From Candidatus Neomicrothrix sp. UBA814 (GTDB taxonomy: Bacteria > Actinomycetota > Acidimicrobiia > Acidimicrobiales > Poriferisodalaceae), in NCBI GenBank assembly GCA_002296525.1, contig DBIA01000017.1:186001-250000 (forward strand): a stretch of 64,000 bases of DNA, in the 5' to 3' direction. Position 1 is the first letter of the stretch. Each line of letters begins with the position of its first letter. Shown here one piece after another: positions 1 to 8,538 of the stretch. The notes under the pieces are model-generated. The model worked only from the letters and a program-made list of their open reading frames with translations. It was not told where the DNA came from and did no database searches. A program made the position numbers and the translations under genes.

Positions 1-183
1 GCCCGGTCCAGAGGGCTGAGTAAACGATTAATGCATCATGTCATGAGTATCACGGAAGGGCCCTGGGTGCTTTCCGCACAGTCGTACCTACGTGACTGGT
101 ACGCCGACCTTGGTTTCTCTCAGACCGGACCCGAATTCCTAGAAGACGGTATTCCCCATATTCCTATGTTAAGAACCGAATAG
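1..183 (+). CDS. ElaA-type GNAT N-acetyltransferase, C-terminal part only
   Basis: The window opens inside a reading frame that ends at the TAG at 181-183, leaving 60 residues. The last 40 residues contain AQSYLRDWYADLGF followed by FLEDGIPHIPML, the usual end of ElaA-family GNAT acetyltransferases. In GNAT folds this is the final helix and strand around acetyl-CoA; the acceptor substrate of ElaA proteins is not settled. The start and the acetyl-CoA loop lie outside the window. The next gene is convergent and ends 15 nt away. The family call rests on this short tail only. Confidence 0.7.
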   Translation, partial: ARSRGLSKRLMHHVMSITEGPWVLSAQSYLRDWYADLGFSQTGPEFLEDGIPHIPMLRTE

Positions 184-197
184 TTGGGTTGGATCAG

Positions 198-1181
198 CTA
201 ATTCCGCACATCGACGACAGTACGACCCTTGACTTTGCCGGCGAGGATCTCAGAGCCCAAAGCTGGCACTTCTTCTAAGCCCACCACGGTTGTCATTTCG
301 GACAACACCTCGCGATCAAGTAACTCGTCCAGGCGAGCCCATGCTGACTCTCGCTTCTCGAATGGACACATAACAGAGTCGATACCTAGCAGGTTGACAC
401 CGCGAAGAAGGAAAGGGATAACAGTTGTGTCGAGAGCGTTGCCGCCAGCAAGGCCGCATGCCGCAACGCTTGCCCCGTACTGCATCTCAGTTAACACATG
501 GGCCAGAGTCGTGTCACCCACAGCATCAATACACCCACCCCACCTTTCAGAAGAAAGCGGGCCTGATGGTGGCTCACTTAACTCATCTCGCGCCACGATC
601 TGAGACGCGCCGAGATTGGTCAAGTAATCACTTGTTTCTGGCCGACCCGTTGACGCGGCAACCTCGTAACCTGCCCGGCTCAACAGGTGAATTCCTACGC
701 TTCCAACGCCACCCGCGGCACCCGTCACTAATACCGGAGCCGAACCGACACCGTGATCCTCCAGTGCCTGCATAGCCAACATTGAAGTGAGTCCAGCGGT
801 ACCAACGGCCATTGCATCTAGTTCTGAAACTCCCTCGGGGAGTTTCACAAGCCAGTCGGCATTAACTCGAGCCTTTTCGGAGTACCCACCCCAATGGACC
901 TCTCCGACTCTCCATCCGGTCAAAACGACACGATCACCCTCGGAATATCGAGGGTCGCTAGAAGCGCTGACAACCCCTGAGAAATCAATTCCCGGCACGT
1001 GCGGGTAGTCGCGAACAAGTCGCCCAATGCCATTCAGAATCATCCCGTCCTTGTAATTCAGAGTGCTGTAAGACACTTCGACCGAAACGTTTCCTTCAGG
1101 CAACTGGCCATCGTCTAAATCCGCGACCTCAGCCGTAACTGCCTTCTCCTCCTGGGTTAACAGCACTGCTCGAAATGTCAT
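198..1181 (-). CDS. acuI: Medium-chain dehydrogenase/reductase, acrylyl-CoA reductase (AcuI/YhdH) family
   Basis: A 327-residue MDR-superfamily oxidoreductase without structural zinc ligands. The N-terminal GroES-like half has the YSTLNYKDG and HVPGIDFSGVV motifs typical of the YhdH/AcuI branch. The Rossmann half has the dinucleotide loop VTGAAGGVGSVG near residue 153, and the protein ends in KVKGRTVVDV. Members reduce acrylyl-CoA to propionyl-CoA with NADPH, for example in DMSP or 3-hydroxypropionate metabolism; substrate cannot be fixed from sequence. I chose the ATG at 1181 over the TTG at 1184 because GAGG then sits at a normal distance. It stands alone on the minus strand, divergent from nfuA. 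Confidence 0.8.
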   Translation of the reverse strand: MTFRAVLLTQEEKAVTAEVADLDDGQLPEGNVSVEVSYSTLNYKDGMILNGIGRLVRDYPHVPGIDFSGVVSASSDPRYSEGDRVVLTGWRVGEVHWGGYSEKARVNADWLVKLPEGVSELDAMAVGTAGLTSMLAMQALEDHGVGSAPVLVTGAAGGVGSVGIHLLSRAGYEVAASTGRPETSDYLTNLGASQIVARDELSEPPSGPLSSERWGGCIDAVGDTTLAHVLTEMQYGASVAACGLAGGNALDTTVIPFLLRGVNLLGIDSVMCPFEKRESAWARLDELLDREVLSEMTTVVGLEEVPALGSEILAGKVKGRTVVDVRN

Positions 1182-1294
1182 CAATCCTCACTCATTAATC
1201 TTCCCGATATAGGAACTAGGTTGGATCCGGACCTTACTCCCCCCAGACCTAGCTGTCCTATGTTCCGGGTCTCAGTCCTCGGTAGGATAAAGGA

Positions 1295-1912
1295 ATGTCC
1301 GAAAGACAAATCGTAAACGTCACTGAGTCAGCTTTAGAAAAAGTCCTCGAATTGCGTGCCGGTGAAGAAGACGCCGATCAACTCGCCTTGCGGATTGAGA
1401 TCGTTGGAACGCAAGGCGTCGACTACTCCTACGACCTAGCGTTTGAAGTCTTAGGCGAAGCAGACTCCGACGATGTTCCTACCCATGTTGGGCAGGGACT
1501 CACAGTTCTGGTTCCGAGTCGAGATGTGGCGAAACTAGAAGGAGCCACTCTTGATTTGCCCACTAACGCGAATCAACCTGGCTTAGTTTTGCGTAATCCG
1601 AATCGTCCAGATCTTGGGCCTAATGCCACGCTCGACTTGTCTGGGACCGTAGAAGAACAGGTCCAAGAAGTATTAGTGAAAAGAATTAACCCTTCGATAG
1701 CAGCTCATGGTGGTTTCGCGGAACTTGTGCGAGTCGAAGGATCAACTGTCTTTGTCAAACTTGGCGGCGGTTGTCAGGGTTGCGGAATGGCCAATGCGAC
1801 TGTCACCGCAGGAATCGAAAAAACTTTGACTGAACTTATCGAGGGAGTCGAGCACGTCCTCGACATCACCGATCACACCTCCGGTGAAAACCCGTATTTC
1901 GCAGCTACATGA
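1295..1912 (+). CDS. nfuA: NfuA-type iron-sulfur cluster carrier
   Basis: A 205-residue protein with two parts. The first 100 residues resemble a degenerate A-type (HesB/IscA) scaffold that lacks its cysteines. The C-terminal part, from about residue 120, is a NifU-like domain with INPSIAAHGGFAELV and the cluster-binding C160-x2-C163 in GGCQGCGMAN. This two-domain order is that of NfuA, which delivers 4Fe-4S clusters to apoproteins in the cytoplasm. The ATG at 1295 is preceded by AAAGGA. The window encodes several possible clients (MoaA, the CoxS-like subunit, the RecB-like nuclease). No other Fe-S assembly genes are adjacent. Confidence 0.85.
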   Translation: MSERQIVNVTESALEKVLELRAGEEDADQLALRIEIVGTQGVDYSYDLAFEVLGEADSDDVPTHVGQGLTVLVPSRDVAKLEGATLDLPTNANQPGLVLRNPNRPDLGPNATLDLSGTVEEQVQEVLVKRINPSIAAHGGFAELVRVEGSTVFVKLGGGCQGCGMANATVTAGIEKTLTELIEGVEHVLDITDHTSGENPYFAAT

Positions 1913-1990
1913 AAGTTAGGCCTGCTGCCAGATAGCGTCCCTCATCTTGAGCCGCCTAGACTCTGAGGACCAAAACATCTTGGGGGAGAA

Positions 1991-3388
1991 GTGAGAGGCA
2001 TTATCGGATACGGCACCTACGTGCCTTACTACCGGCTAGACAGATCAAAAATTACTGCCGCTATGGGTGCTGGTGGTGGGCGAGGTCATCGCGCTGTCGC
2101 AAGCTACGACGAAGACACCACAACAATGGGCGTCGAGGCTGCACGCAACGCCCTTGAAACGAGCTCTGCCACCCCGTCATCGATATGGTTTGCAACCGCC
2201 AACCCCGCGTACCTAGATAAAACAAACGCCACTGCTATCCAGGCAGCACTTGATCTCCCGCAAGAAACCTGGGCCGTGGATGCAGGAGGAGCGGCCCGGT
2301 CAGCTGAAGCAGCGGTTCGTGGAGCTATGGGAACTACTGGGATTTCAATGGCGGTAGTTTCAGACCTCAGAACCGGTAACCCAACCAGCAACGACGAAAG
2401 CGGTGGCGGTGACGCCGCAGCGGCCCTGTTGTTTGGAGATGATGAAGATGCTCCAGTGATAGCGCAGGCCCTGGGTGTTGCTGCCTCTACCGCCGAATTC
2501 TTAGACCGTTATCGGTTACCAGGAGAAAGCGCTAGCCGAATCTGGGAAGAACGTTTTGGCGAGCAGGCCTATCTCACGCTGGCAAACGACGCCATTGAGC
2601 GCGCATGCAAAGAAGCAAACGTCGGCTTAGAAGACGTCGATAAGGTCATCATCGCCGGTCTCCACGCTCGAGCAGTAAGGGGCCTCGCGAGAATCGCTGG
2701 TGACAAACTCGTAGATGACCTCACCACGCAAATTGGAAACCCTGGAACAGCGCAACTACCGCTCCTACTCGCTTCAGCCCTAGACCAGGCGGCACCGGGG
2801 GAGACGATCTTATGCGTGCATTTGGCTGACGGAGCCTATGCAGCTGTGCTGCAAACAACTCCAGCTATTGCTGACTACACACCGTCTGCGACTGTTGCAT
2901 CGCAGATTGAGAATGGCAGCGACAATCTCGACTACAACCTTTATCTCACTTGGCGCGGATTCCTTGACCGGGAACCACCTAGACGCCCAGACCCAGACCG
3001 TCCGGGTGCACCACCAGCATTCCGTTCAGAAGACTGGAAATATGCATTCGTTGGATCGCGCGACCGGTCATCTGGAGCCATTCACCTTCCTCCCATGCGA
3101 GTGTCGATGGACGGCGGGGCAGTAGATGACATGGAACGCGTGCGGATGGCGGATGTACCAGCCACCATCGCAACCTTCACAGTCGACTATCTCGCCTTCT
3201 CCTTATCACCACCGACCGTTGCCGTTGTAATCGACTTCGACGGAGGAGGAAGGTTCCAGGCAGAAATGACCGACGTGGACCCAGATGAGGTCAAAATCGG
3301 AGATCGGGTCCAAATGACCTTCCGTCGCCTATTCACCGCAGAAGGAATCCACAACTACTTCTGGAAAGCTCGCCCGCTCTCGAAATGA
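1991..3388 (+). CDS. HMG-CoA synthase-like protein fused to a DUF35 OB-fold domain
   Basis: A 465-residue fusion starting at GTG 1991. Residues 1-310 follow the HMG-CoA synthase/KAS III thiolase fold (GIIGYGTYVPYYRL at the start, EAARNAL near residue 49). Residues 345-465 match the DUF35 OB-fold seen in ChsH2-type proteins (ATIATFTVDYLAF, then GDRVQMTFRRL). Two expected features are missing. Alanine 102 replaces the acylated cysteine in DAGGAARSAEA. The zinc-ribbon segment before the OB-fold reads FVGSRDRSSGAIHLPP, with no cysteines. The thiolase gene follows 75 nt later, so this is probably a structural or substrate-handing partner in a thiolase complex rather than a working HMG-CoA synthase. 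The exact pathway is unknown. Confidence 0.75.
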   Translation: MRGIIGYGTYVPYYRLDRSKITAAMGAGGGRGHRAVASYDEDTTTMGVEAARNALETSSATPSSIWFATANPAYLDKTNATAIQAALDLPQETWAVDAGGAARSAEAAVRGAMGTTGISMAVVSDLRTGNPTSNDESGGGDAAAALLFGDDEDAPVIAQALGVAASTAEFLDRYRLPGESASRIWEERFGEQAYLTLANDAIERACKEANVGLEDVDKVIIAGLHARAVRGLARIAGDKLVDDLTTQIGNPGTAQLPLLLASALDQAAPGETILCVHLADGAYAAVLQTTPAIADYTPSATVASQIENGSDNLDYNLYLTWRGFLDREPPRRPDPDRPGAPPAFRSEDWKYAFVGSRDRSSGAIHLPPMRVSMDGGAVDDMERVRMADVPATIATFTVDYLAFSLSPPTVAVVIDFDGGGRFQAEMTDVDPDEVKIGDRVQMTFRRLFTAEGIHNYFWKARPLSK

Positions 3389-3401
3389 GCGGAAAACCCA
3401 A

Positions 3402-3419
3402 GTATCCCTGCATGGATAC
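3402..3419 (+). repeat. Small inverted repeat between fusion gene and thiolase
   Basis: GTATCC at 3402-3407 and GGATAC at 3414-3419 pair perfectly around a 6-nt loop. There is no T-run after it, so it does not look like a terminator. It may tune the relative expression of the two flanking genes. Confidence 0.3.
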
Positions 3420-3463
3420 GTTCTCATCAAGCAAACTGTTAGTACACAACAAAGGAAAGTGAC

Positions 3464-4654
3464 ATGGCCTCACATGGCATAAAAGACCAAGTCGCAATCG
3501 TCGGTATGGGTTGTACGCCCTTCGGCGAGCACTGGGATAAGGGCGCCGACGACATGCTCGTCGACGCAGCACACGAAGCGTACGCCTCGGCAGGGGTGAC
3601 TCAAGATGACATTGATGCATTTTGGTTAGGCACAATGGGCTCAGGAGTTTCCGGACTAACGCTTTCGAAACCCCTGCAACTCGACTACAAGCCTGTGAGT
3701 CGACTCGAAAATATGTGCGCCACAGGATCAGAGGCGTTCAGAAACGCCTGCTACGCAGTTGCATCCGGTGCCTATGACGTAGTTATGGCAATCGGGGTCG
3801 AAAAGCTGAAAGACAGTGGGTACTCAGGGCTCACAGGTAGCCGACCCCCAAGCGATGGCACCGATTCGTCACTAACCGCGCCGGCGACGTTTAGCTTGCT
3901 AGCCCCGGCCTATGCACACAAACACGGTCTTGACGATGAAACCATGAAAGAGGTTTTGACGCGCATCGCATGGAAGAACCACAAAAATGGCGCGCTGAAT
4001 CCTCGGGCACAATTCCGAAAAGAAGTAGCGAAGGAAACCATCGCGGGTTCTCCTCTGGTAGCTGGCCCGCTGGGAATCTTCGATTGTTCAGGCGTTAGTG
4101 ACGGTTCAGCAGCCGCAGTAATAGTCCGCGCCGAAGATGCGCATCGTTACACGGACAAGCCTCTATACGTGAAGGCACTGAGCTTCTCCTCAGGACCCGC
4201 AACTGGAGCCCTTGACCCGAGCTACGACTACACCACATTCCGTGAAGTTCGTGCTTCGGCAGAAGAGGCATACAAGCAGGCAGGCATCAATGACCCTCGC
4301 AGCCAAATAGCTATGGCAGAGGTGCACGATTGCTTTACCCCAACTGAACTAGTTCTCATGGAAGACCTTGGATTCGCAGAAGAGGGAACGGCTTGGAAAG
4401 AGGCTCTCAACGGAACCTTCGACCTTGACGGCGACCTACCGGTGAACCCAGATGGCGGTCTGAAGAGTTTCGGGCACCCGATTGGTGCGTCCGGCTTGAG
4501 AATGCTGTTCGAATGTTGGCTGCAGCTACGGGGTGAGGCGCCACCTGAGCGTCAAATCGACTCGGATAAGACTCTCGGCCTTACTCATAACCTGGGAGGA
4601 CAACCCGGGGCCTGTGTCTCGTTCGTATCCGTTGTCGGATCCGAAATCGGATAG
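3464..4654 (+). CDS. Thiolase (acetyl-CoA acetyltransferase / SCP-x type)
   Basis: A 396-residue thiolase of the SCP-x/lipid-transfer type, shorter in style than FadA. The nucleophile is C85 in ENMCATGSEAF. The C-terminal catalytic region has GGLKSFGHPIGASG with the active-site histidine and NLGGQPGACV with the second cysteine, so it looks catalytically complete. It would condense or cleave acyl-CoA in the cytoplasm. The ATG at 3464 follows AAAGGAAAG. It lies directly after the DUF35 fusion gene in the same direction and the two are probably one transcription unit ended by the hairpin at 4679-4717. Such thiolase/DUF35 pairs are known to form complexes in archaeal mevalonate and actinobacterial sterol pathways. 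Confidence 0.85.
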   Translation: MASHGIKDQVAIVGMGCTPFGEHWDKGADDMLVDAAHEAYASAGVTQDDIDAFWLGTMGSGVSGLTLSKPLQLDYKPVSRLENMCATGSEAFRNACYAVASGAYDVVMAIGVEKLKDSGYSGLTGSRPPSDGTDSSLTAPATFSLLAPAYAHKHGLDDETMKEVLTRIAWKNHKNGALNPRAQFRKEVAKETIAGSPLVAGPLGIFDCSGVSDGSAAAVIVRAEDAHRYTDKPLYVKALSFSSGPATGALDPSYDYTTFREVRASAEEAYKQAGINDPRSQIAMAEVHDCFTPTELVLMEDLGFAEEGTAWKEALNGTFDLDGDLPVNPDGGLKSFGHPIGASGLRMLFECWLQLRGEAPPERQIDSDKTLGLTHNLGGQPGACVSFVSVVGSEIG

Positions 4655-4678
4655 TTATAAGCGGCATACAAAAACTTC

Positions 4679-4717
4679 AATGACCGTCCATTCTGGCCAT
4701 GTGAATGGACGGTCATT
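4679..4717 (+). terminator. Bidirectional hairpin terminator between thiolase and dxs
   Basis: A perfect 15-bp inverted repeat (4679-4693 and 4703-4717) surrounds a 9-nt loop, between the ends of two convergent genes. The left flank carries an A-run (ACAAAAAC), so read from the minus strand the stem is followed by a T-run. The right flank has no strong T-run. It therefore fits best as the terminator for dxs, and plausibly stops the thiolase transcript too. Confidence 0.75.
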
Positions 4718-4753
4718 GCGCGTTATGAGCAGTGGGACGTCTCAATTCGACCT

Positions 4754-6616
4754 CTAGCTGCGGTCTGATTTGTGCACCTTCACAATTTCGGCTGCTATGC
4801 CAGCTCCATCAAGACCTAACTCAGCGTGTAACTCGCCAGCTTCTCCGTGGGGCAGATAGTCATCTGGAATTCCCAACTGCAACAATCGAGGAATAGGTCC
4901 CGAACGACGTTGTAGAGCGTCGGCAACGAGACTGCCGAATCCACCCATTCTGCTGCCATCTTCAACAGTGACGACCAATGACTGGCCGATGACTGCACGG
5001 ATCATCTCTTGATCAAGCGGCTTCAGCAATCTCGGATCCCACACCGCTGCATCAACGCCCTCCTCTGCGAGAAGCTCAGCGGCACTCGTCGCAGCCTTGA
5101 GCATCTTCCCTGCTGCCAAAATGGCGACATCCTGGCCATCTCTCACTAATCGCGCGGATAGCCCCTGTCCAACAACGGATGACTCGTCGGCAGTACCTCG
5201 AGGCCACCTAATGGCTACAGGCCCGTTCGTTTCAAGGGCCTGGTTCATCATCACCGGTAGCTCCTGAAGCGAGGAGGGAGAGAATATAGTCATCCCGGGT
5301 ACACGCGCATACATGGCAATGTCATGGACACCGTGATGAGAGGCGCCATCAGGACCCGTTACGCCAGCTCGGTCGATACAGATCACTACCGGAAGTCCAT
5401 GAAGACCGATGTCGTACATCACTTGATCGAATCCGCGGGCGAGGAAAGTTGAATAAATAGCGACAAAAGGACGAAGACCTGCTCGCGCCATTCCCGCAGC
5501 CGAAGTCAAAGCGTGCTGCTCGGCGATACCAGTGTCAAAGAAACGGTCGGGGTACCGCTGTTGAAAGGGAAGCAGTCCGGTAGAGCCGGGCATAGCAGCC
5601 GTGATAGCGACAACGTCTGGACGACGCTCCGCGATGGTCAACAAAGAGTTACTGAACTCCGAAGTGAAGTTTTTGCCCGAAGCGGATGAGGAGTTGCCTG
5701 TAGCGGGGTCAAATAAACCAATGTCATGCAGATGTTTTTCTTCGTCATCTTCAGCGGGAGCGTAACCTCGGCCTTTATCGGTCAGCACATGAACAACTAT
5801 TGGCCCATCTTCGTATGACGAAGCATCGCTCAACGCCGATTCGAGGGCCTCGATGTCATGCCCATCTATCGGTCCCAAGTACCGAACACCCAGCGTTTCA
5901 AAGAACGCAGGAGGTTCCCACATTTCCCGCATGGCAGCAGCCGCTCCAGATAAACCGCGCTTAACCTCCTCACCAAGGGGCATGCGGTCAAGAATGTTCA
6001 CGACTGCCTGTCGGCCTTTCACGTAGTTCGGTGATTGCCGCACACGTGACATAACTGTGGCCAACCTGCTCACAGTAGGTGCATAGGAGCGACCATTGTC
6101 GTTGAGGATGATTACGGCTCTCTGCCCATAGTGACCGAGATTGTTAAGGGCCTCGAATGCCATTCCCCCAGTCATAGAACCGTCACCGATGACCGCTACG
6201 ACCTGCCGATGTTTGTGTCCGGTGAGATCAAATCCGGCTGACAGTCCCGAAGCCCAACTCAATGAGGTCGAAGCATGGCTGTTCTCAACTATGTCGTGCT
6301 CAGACTCAGTGTTGCTTGGATAACCAGATAATCCATGTCGCTGACGAAGTGAGGAGAACATATCCGCTCTGCCCGTCACAAGCTTGTGAACATAAGCCTG
6401 ATGTCCGGTGTCCCAGAGAATGACATCTCTAGGTGACTCAAACACGCGGTGCACGGCGATAGTCAATTCCACCGCCCCAAGATTGGACCCTAGATGGCCC
6501 CCGGTTCTTGAAACGGCATCAACCAAAAACTCGCGAATTTCACGACATAGCTCTTCGAGCTGGTCTTGGTCTAACGCACGCAGATCTGCGGGACTTTTAA
6601 TCTTTTCGATATGCAT
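4754..6616 (-). CDS. dxs: 1-deoxy-D-xylulose-5-phosphate synthase
   Basis: A 620-residue thiamine-diphosphate enzyme that joins pyruvate and glyceraldehyde 3-phosphate in the first step of the MEP isoprenoid pathway. It shows GGHLGSNLGAVELT near residue 40, the ThDP motif GDGSMTGGMAFEALN near residue 143, the pyrimidine-domain segment DTGIAEQHALTSAAGMA, and DRAGVTGPDGASHHG. Length is normal. The ATG at 6616 begins MHIEKIKSPADL. It is the last gene of a minus-strand group with two polyprenyl/lipid-related membrane proteins. A second MEP gene, ispE, lies at 34768. Confidence 0.96.
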   Translation of the reverse strand: MHIEKIKSPADLRALDQDQLEELCREIREFLVDAVSRTGGHLGSNLGAVELTIAVHRVFESPRDVILWDTGHQAYVHKLVTGRADMFSSLRQRHGLSGYPSNTESEHDIVENSHASTSLSWASGLSAGFDLTGHKHRQVVAVIGDGSMTGGMAFEALNNLGHYGQRAVIILNDNGRSYAPTVSRLATVMSRVRQSPNYVKGRQAVVNILDRMPLGEEVKRGLSGAAAAMREMWEPPAFFETLGVRYLGPIDGHDIEALESALSDASSYEDGPIVVHVLTDKGRGYAPAEDDEEKHLHDIGLFDPATGNSSSASGKNFTSEFSNSLLTIAERRPDVVAITAAMPGSTGLLPFQQRYPDRFFDTGIAEQHALTSAAGMARAGLRPFVAIYSTFLARGFDQVMYDIGLHGLPVVICIDRAGVTGPDGASHHGVHDIAMYARVPGMTIFSPSSLQELPVMMNQALETNGPVAIRWPRGTADESSVVGQGLSARLVRDGQDVAILAAGKMLKAATSAAELLAEEGVDAAVWDPRLLKPLDQEMIRAVIGQSLVVTVEDGSRMGGFGSLVADALQRRSGPIPRLLQLGIPDDYLPHGEAGELHAELGLDGAGIAAEIVKVHKSDRS

Positions 6617-6666
6617 CGGTAATTTGTTCGGTGCTGGGAATTAATGGTCACACTATCGGCAGAAAA

Positions 6667-7449
6667 CTAAATGGCCTGGCCAGCCGAGCCCCGAATTTTC
6701 CAAAACCATGAAGCGCATTGCAGACCGGCAACTAGAACCAACAAACCCGCGAGCCCATCTATCCAATAGTGGTTAGCCGTGACCACGATACTGAAGCTGG
6801 TTGCAAATGGATATAGCCACATAGCGGCGCGAGTCCAGGGCGATTTCAAGACAGGAACTAAAGCAATTGCGCACCAAGCGGCCCAAGCGAGATGCAAGCT
6901 CGGCATGGCAGCCCATTGATTAGAAATTGCTTGCAACGTACCGGAGTCAAACGACCAAAGACCCCCATGGACCGCAAGTGTGTCGATAAACGCAAAATCT
7001 GTCATCCCTCCTCCATACGGAGGTGGAGATGAAAGCAACCTCGGAGGCATAAGAGGAAACGTTGCAAAACCTACGAGGCCCAGCGCTGTAGTTATACCCA
7101 AACCGGTGCGGTACTTCAGGTAACGAGCAGGAAAACGGCGGTACAAAAAAATTCCTGCCCCGATTGTTACAACGAAGTGGAGACTGCCATAGAAGACGTT
7201 CCAAAACCAGAGAAACCAATCCCACCCCAAAAAGGCCTCTTGAAGTCGTTCTTCAAAGAACAGGCCAATTTTCTTCTCGAAATCAATTACACGCCGAGCG
7301 TTGTCAGCTGCAGTTGTGGTCGTCGCAGCAAAAAGCCCATTGGATCCAAACTGATTACGAATTCGCGCATAAACCACATAAAAGGCAAGGACAAATAAGA
7401 CCTCTTTCCACCAGCGTCTCTTGTTGACGGCCGATTCCAAAGAGGTCAA
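6667..7449 (-). CDS. PAP2-superfamily membrane phosphatase/phosphotransferase (Aur1-like)
   Basis: A 260-residue membrane protein with about six hydrophobic segments. The phosphatase motifs are PLMPPRLL, AMPSLHLAWAAW (catalytic His) and TANHYWIDGLAG (second His), which together mark the Aur1/inositol-phosphotransferase-like PAP2 branch. It would act on a lipid phosphate at the outer face of the membrane. The start is TTG at 7449, which overlaps the stop of the upstream gene by 4 nt and is preceded by GGAG. This tight coupling to a UPF0104 membrane protein suggests joint work on a lipid or lipid-linked intermediate; the substrate is not visible. Confidence 0.75.
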   Translation of the reverse strand: MTSLESAVNKRRWWKEVLFVLAFYVVYARIRNQFGSNGLFAATTTTAADNARRVIDFEKKIGLFFEERLQEAFLGWDWFLWFWNVFYGSLHFVVTIGAGIFLYRRFPARYLKYRTGLGITTALGLVGFATFPLMPPRLLSSPPPYGGGMTDFAFIDTLAVHGGLWSFDSGTLQAISNQWAAMPSLHLAWAAWCAIALVPVLKSPWTRAAMWLYPFATSFSIVVTANHYWIDGLAGLLVLVAGLQCASWFWKIRGSAGQAI

Positions 7450-8510
7450 GGTGGCTCCTCCATATCTGAGGGGCCGCCACCAACGACAAACGGCACCGCA
7501 CCAGCAAGACTTGCCACGAGAGTAACAGCGTAGATGGCTAGACCTAACACCACGCTCTGACCGCTACTTACCCCAGAGCTATTGAGAAATAACACCAAGG
7601 CTGCTTCTCTAACTCCGATCCCGCCGATAGCAACTGGAAGAACTTGAGCGATAAACACCATCGGAACAAAAGCGATCCACGTCAGCAACTCCACATCTAT
7701 GCCGATCGAATTCGCAATACATATCACCGCTGTGATGAGACACAGTTGAAACGCGAAAGCGACTGCGAGTAAGCGCAGCATTGAAGTCGGAACGTTTCGG
7801 TAGCTGATGAGCCCACGATGAACCGCAGCCAATGAGTTTGAAAGACTGTTGTTACCGCGGATTCTCCCACCCAGCCGTTGGTGCTGAGCCATCAGAATCA
7901 AAACCAACAAAAGCAGTAATGTCCCCGACGCACCAAGTAGGGCAACGACTCCGGCTCGGCTCGTCGCAAGACTCGGCTGGATCACCAAAGCAAAAATCGT
8001 GATAACTGGAAGCACCAGCCAGCCGGTCAATCTTTCAATAACCACTGACGCAAAAGCGCTCGAATGGTCACGAATTTCAGCACCGAGCCGCGACACCCGC
8101 AAAATGTCTCCACCCACTGTCGTGGGAAGGAAGTTTCCAACAAATTGGCCAGCCAAGAAGTAGCCGAAAACCGTTGAAAACTTCAGGTCGTTCCCGAGGG
8201 TCCGACACACCTCTAACCAACGCAAAGCTGCCAACCCGAAAGCTATAAACGAAGCTGCTACAGCAGCGACCAACCAAAACCAACTGGTGCCGCTCCATTC
8301 CGGCCAACGCGCTTGAAGATCACTGGTAGGAAATCGGGTTAGTAGCAAGACCAACATCACAGAACTCACCACTAGGCGAAGTCCTAGAGATGCCGTTCTG
8401 GGCAGGCGAAGGAAGCGATATTTCGAAGGAGACACGAGAGATCGAAGAATAGGCCGAACTGGCAACTCAGAGGAGCCAAATTGCCGCTGATCAAGGTACT
8501 GTGTCGCCAA
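7446..8510 (-). CDS. UPF0104 / lysylphosphatidylglycerol-synthase-like membrane protein (flippase-like domain)
   Basis: A 354-residue polytopic membrane protein with about eight hydrophobic helices. Segments such as FLPTTVGGDILRV and LPVAIGGIGVREAALV (Pro-x3-GGxGxRE) identify the UPF0104 family, related to the transmembrane part of MprF and often called flippase-like. It probably moves or handles a lipid-linked substrate. The start is TTG at 8510 with GGAG six bases upstream. Its 3' end overlaps the PAP2-family gene by 4 nt. Only 28 bp separate its start from that of the divergent tldD. Confidence 0.75.
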   Translation of the reverse strand: MATQYLDQRQFGSSELPVRPILRSLVSPSKYRFLRLPRTASLGLRLVVSSVMLVLLLTRFPTSDLQARWPEWSGTSWFWLVAAVAASFIAFGLAALRWLEVCRTLGNDLKFSTVFGYFLAGQFVGNFLPTTVGGDILRVSRLGAEIRDHSSAFASVVIERLTGWLVLPVITIFALVIQPSLATSRAGVVALLGASGTLLLLLVLILMAQHQRLGGRIRGNNSLSNSLAAVHRGLISYRNVPTSMLRLLAVAFAFQLCLITAVICIANSIGIDVELLTWIAFVPMVFIAQVLPVAIGGIGVREAALVLFLNSSGVSSGQSVVLGLAIYAVTLVASLAGAVPFVVGGGPSDMEEPP

Positions 8511-8538
8511 AGTTAACTCCGACCCGATTAAGGCCGAT

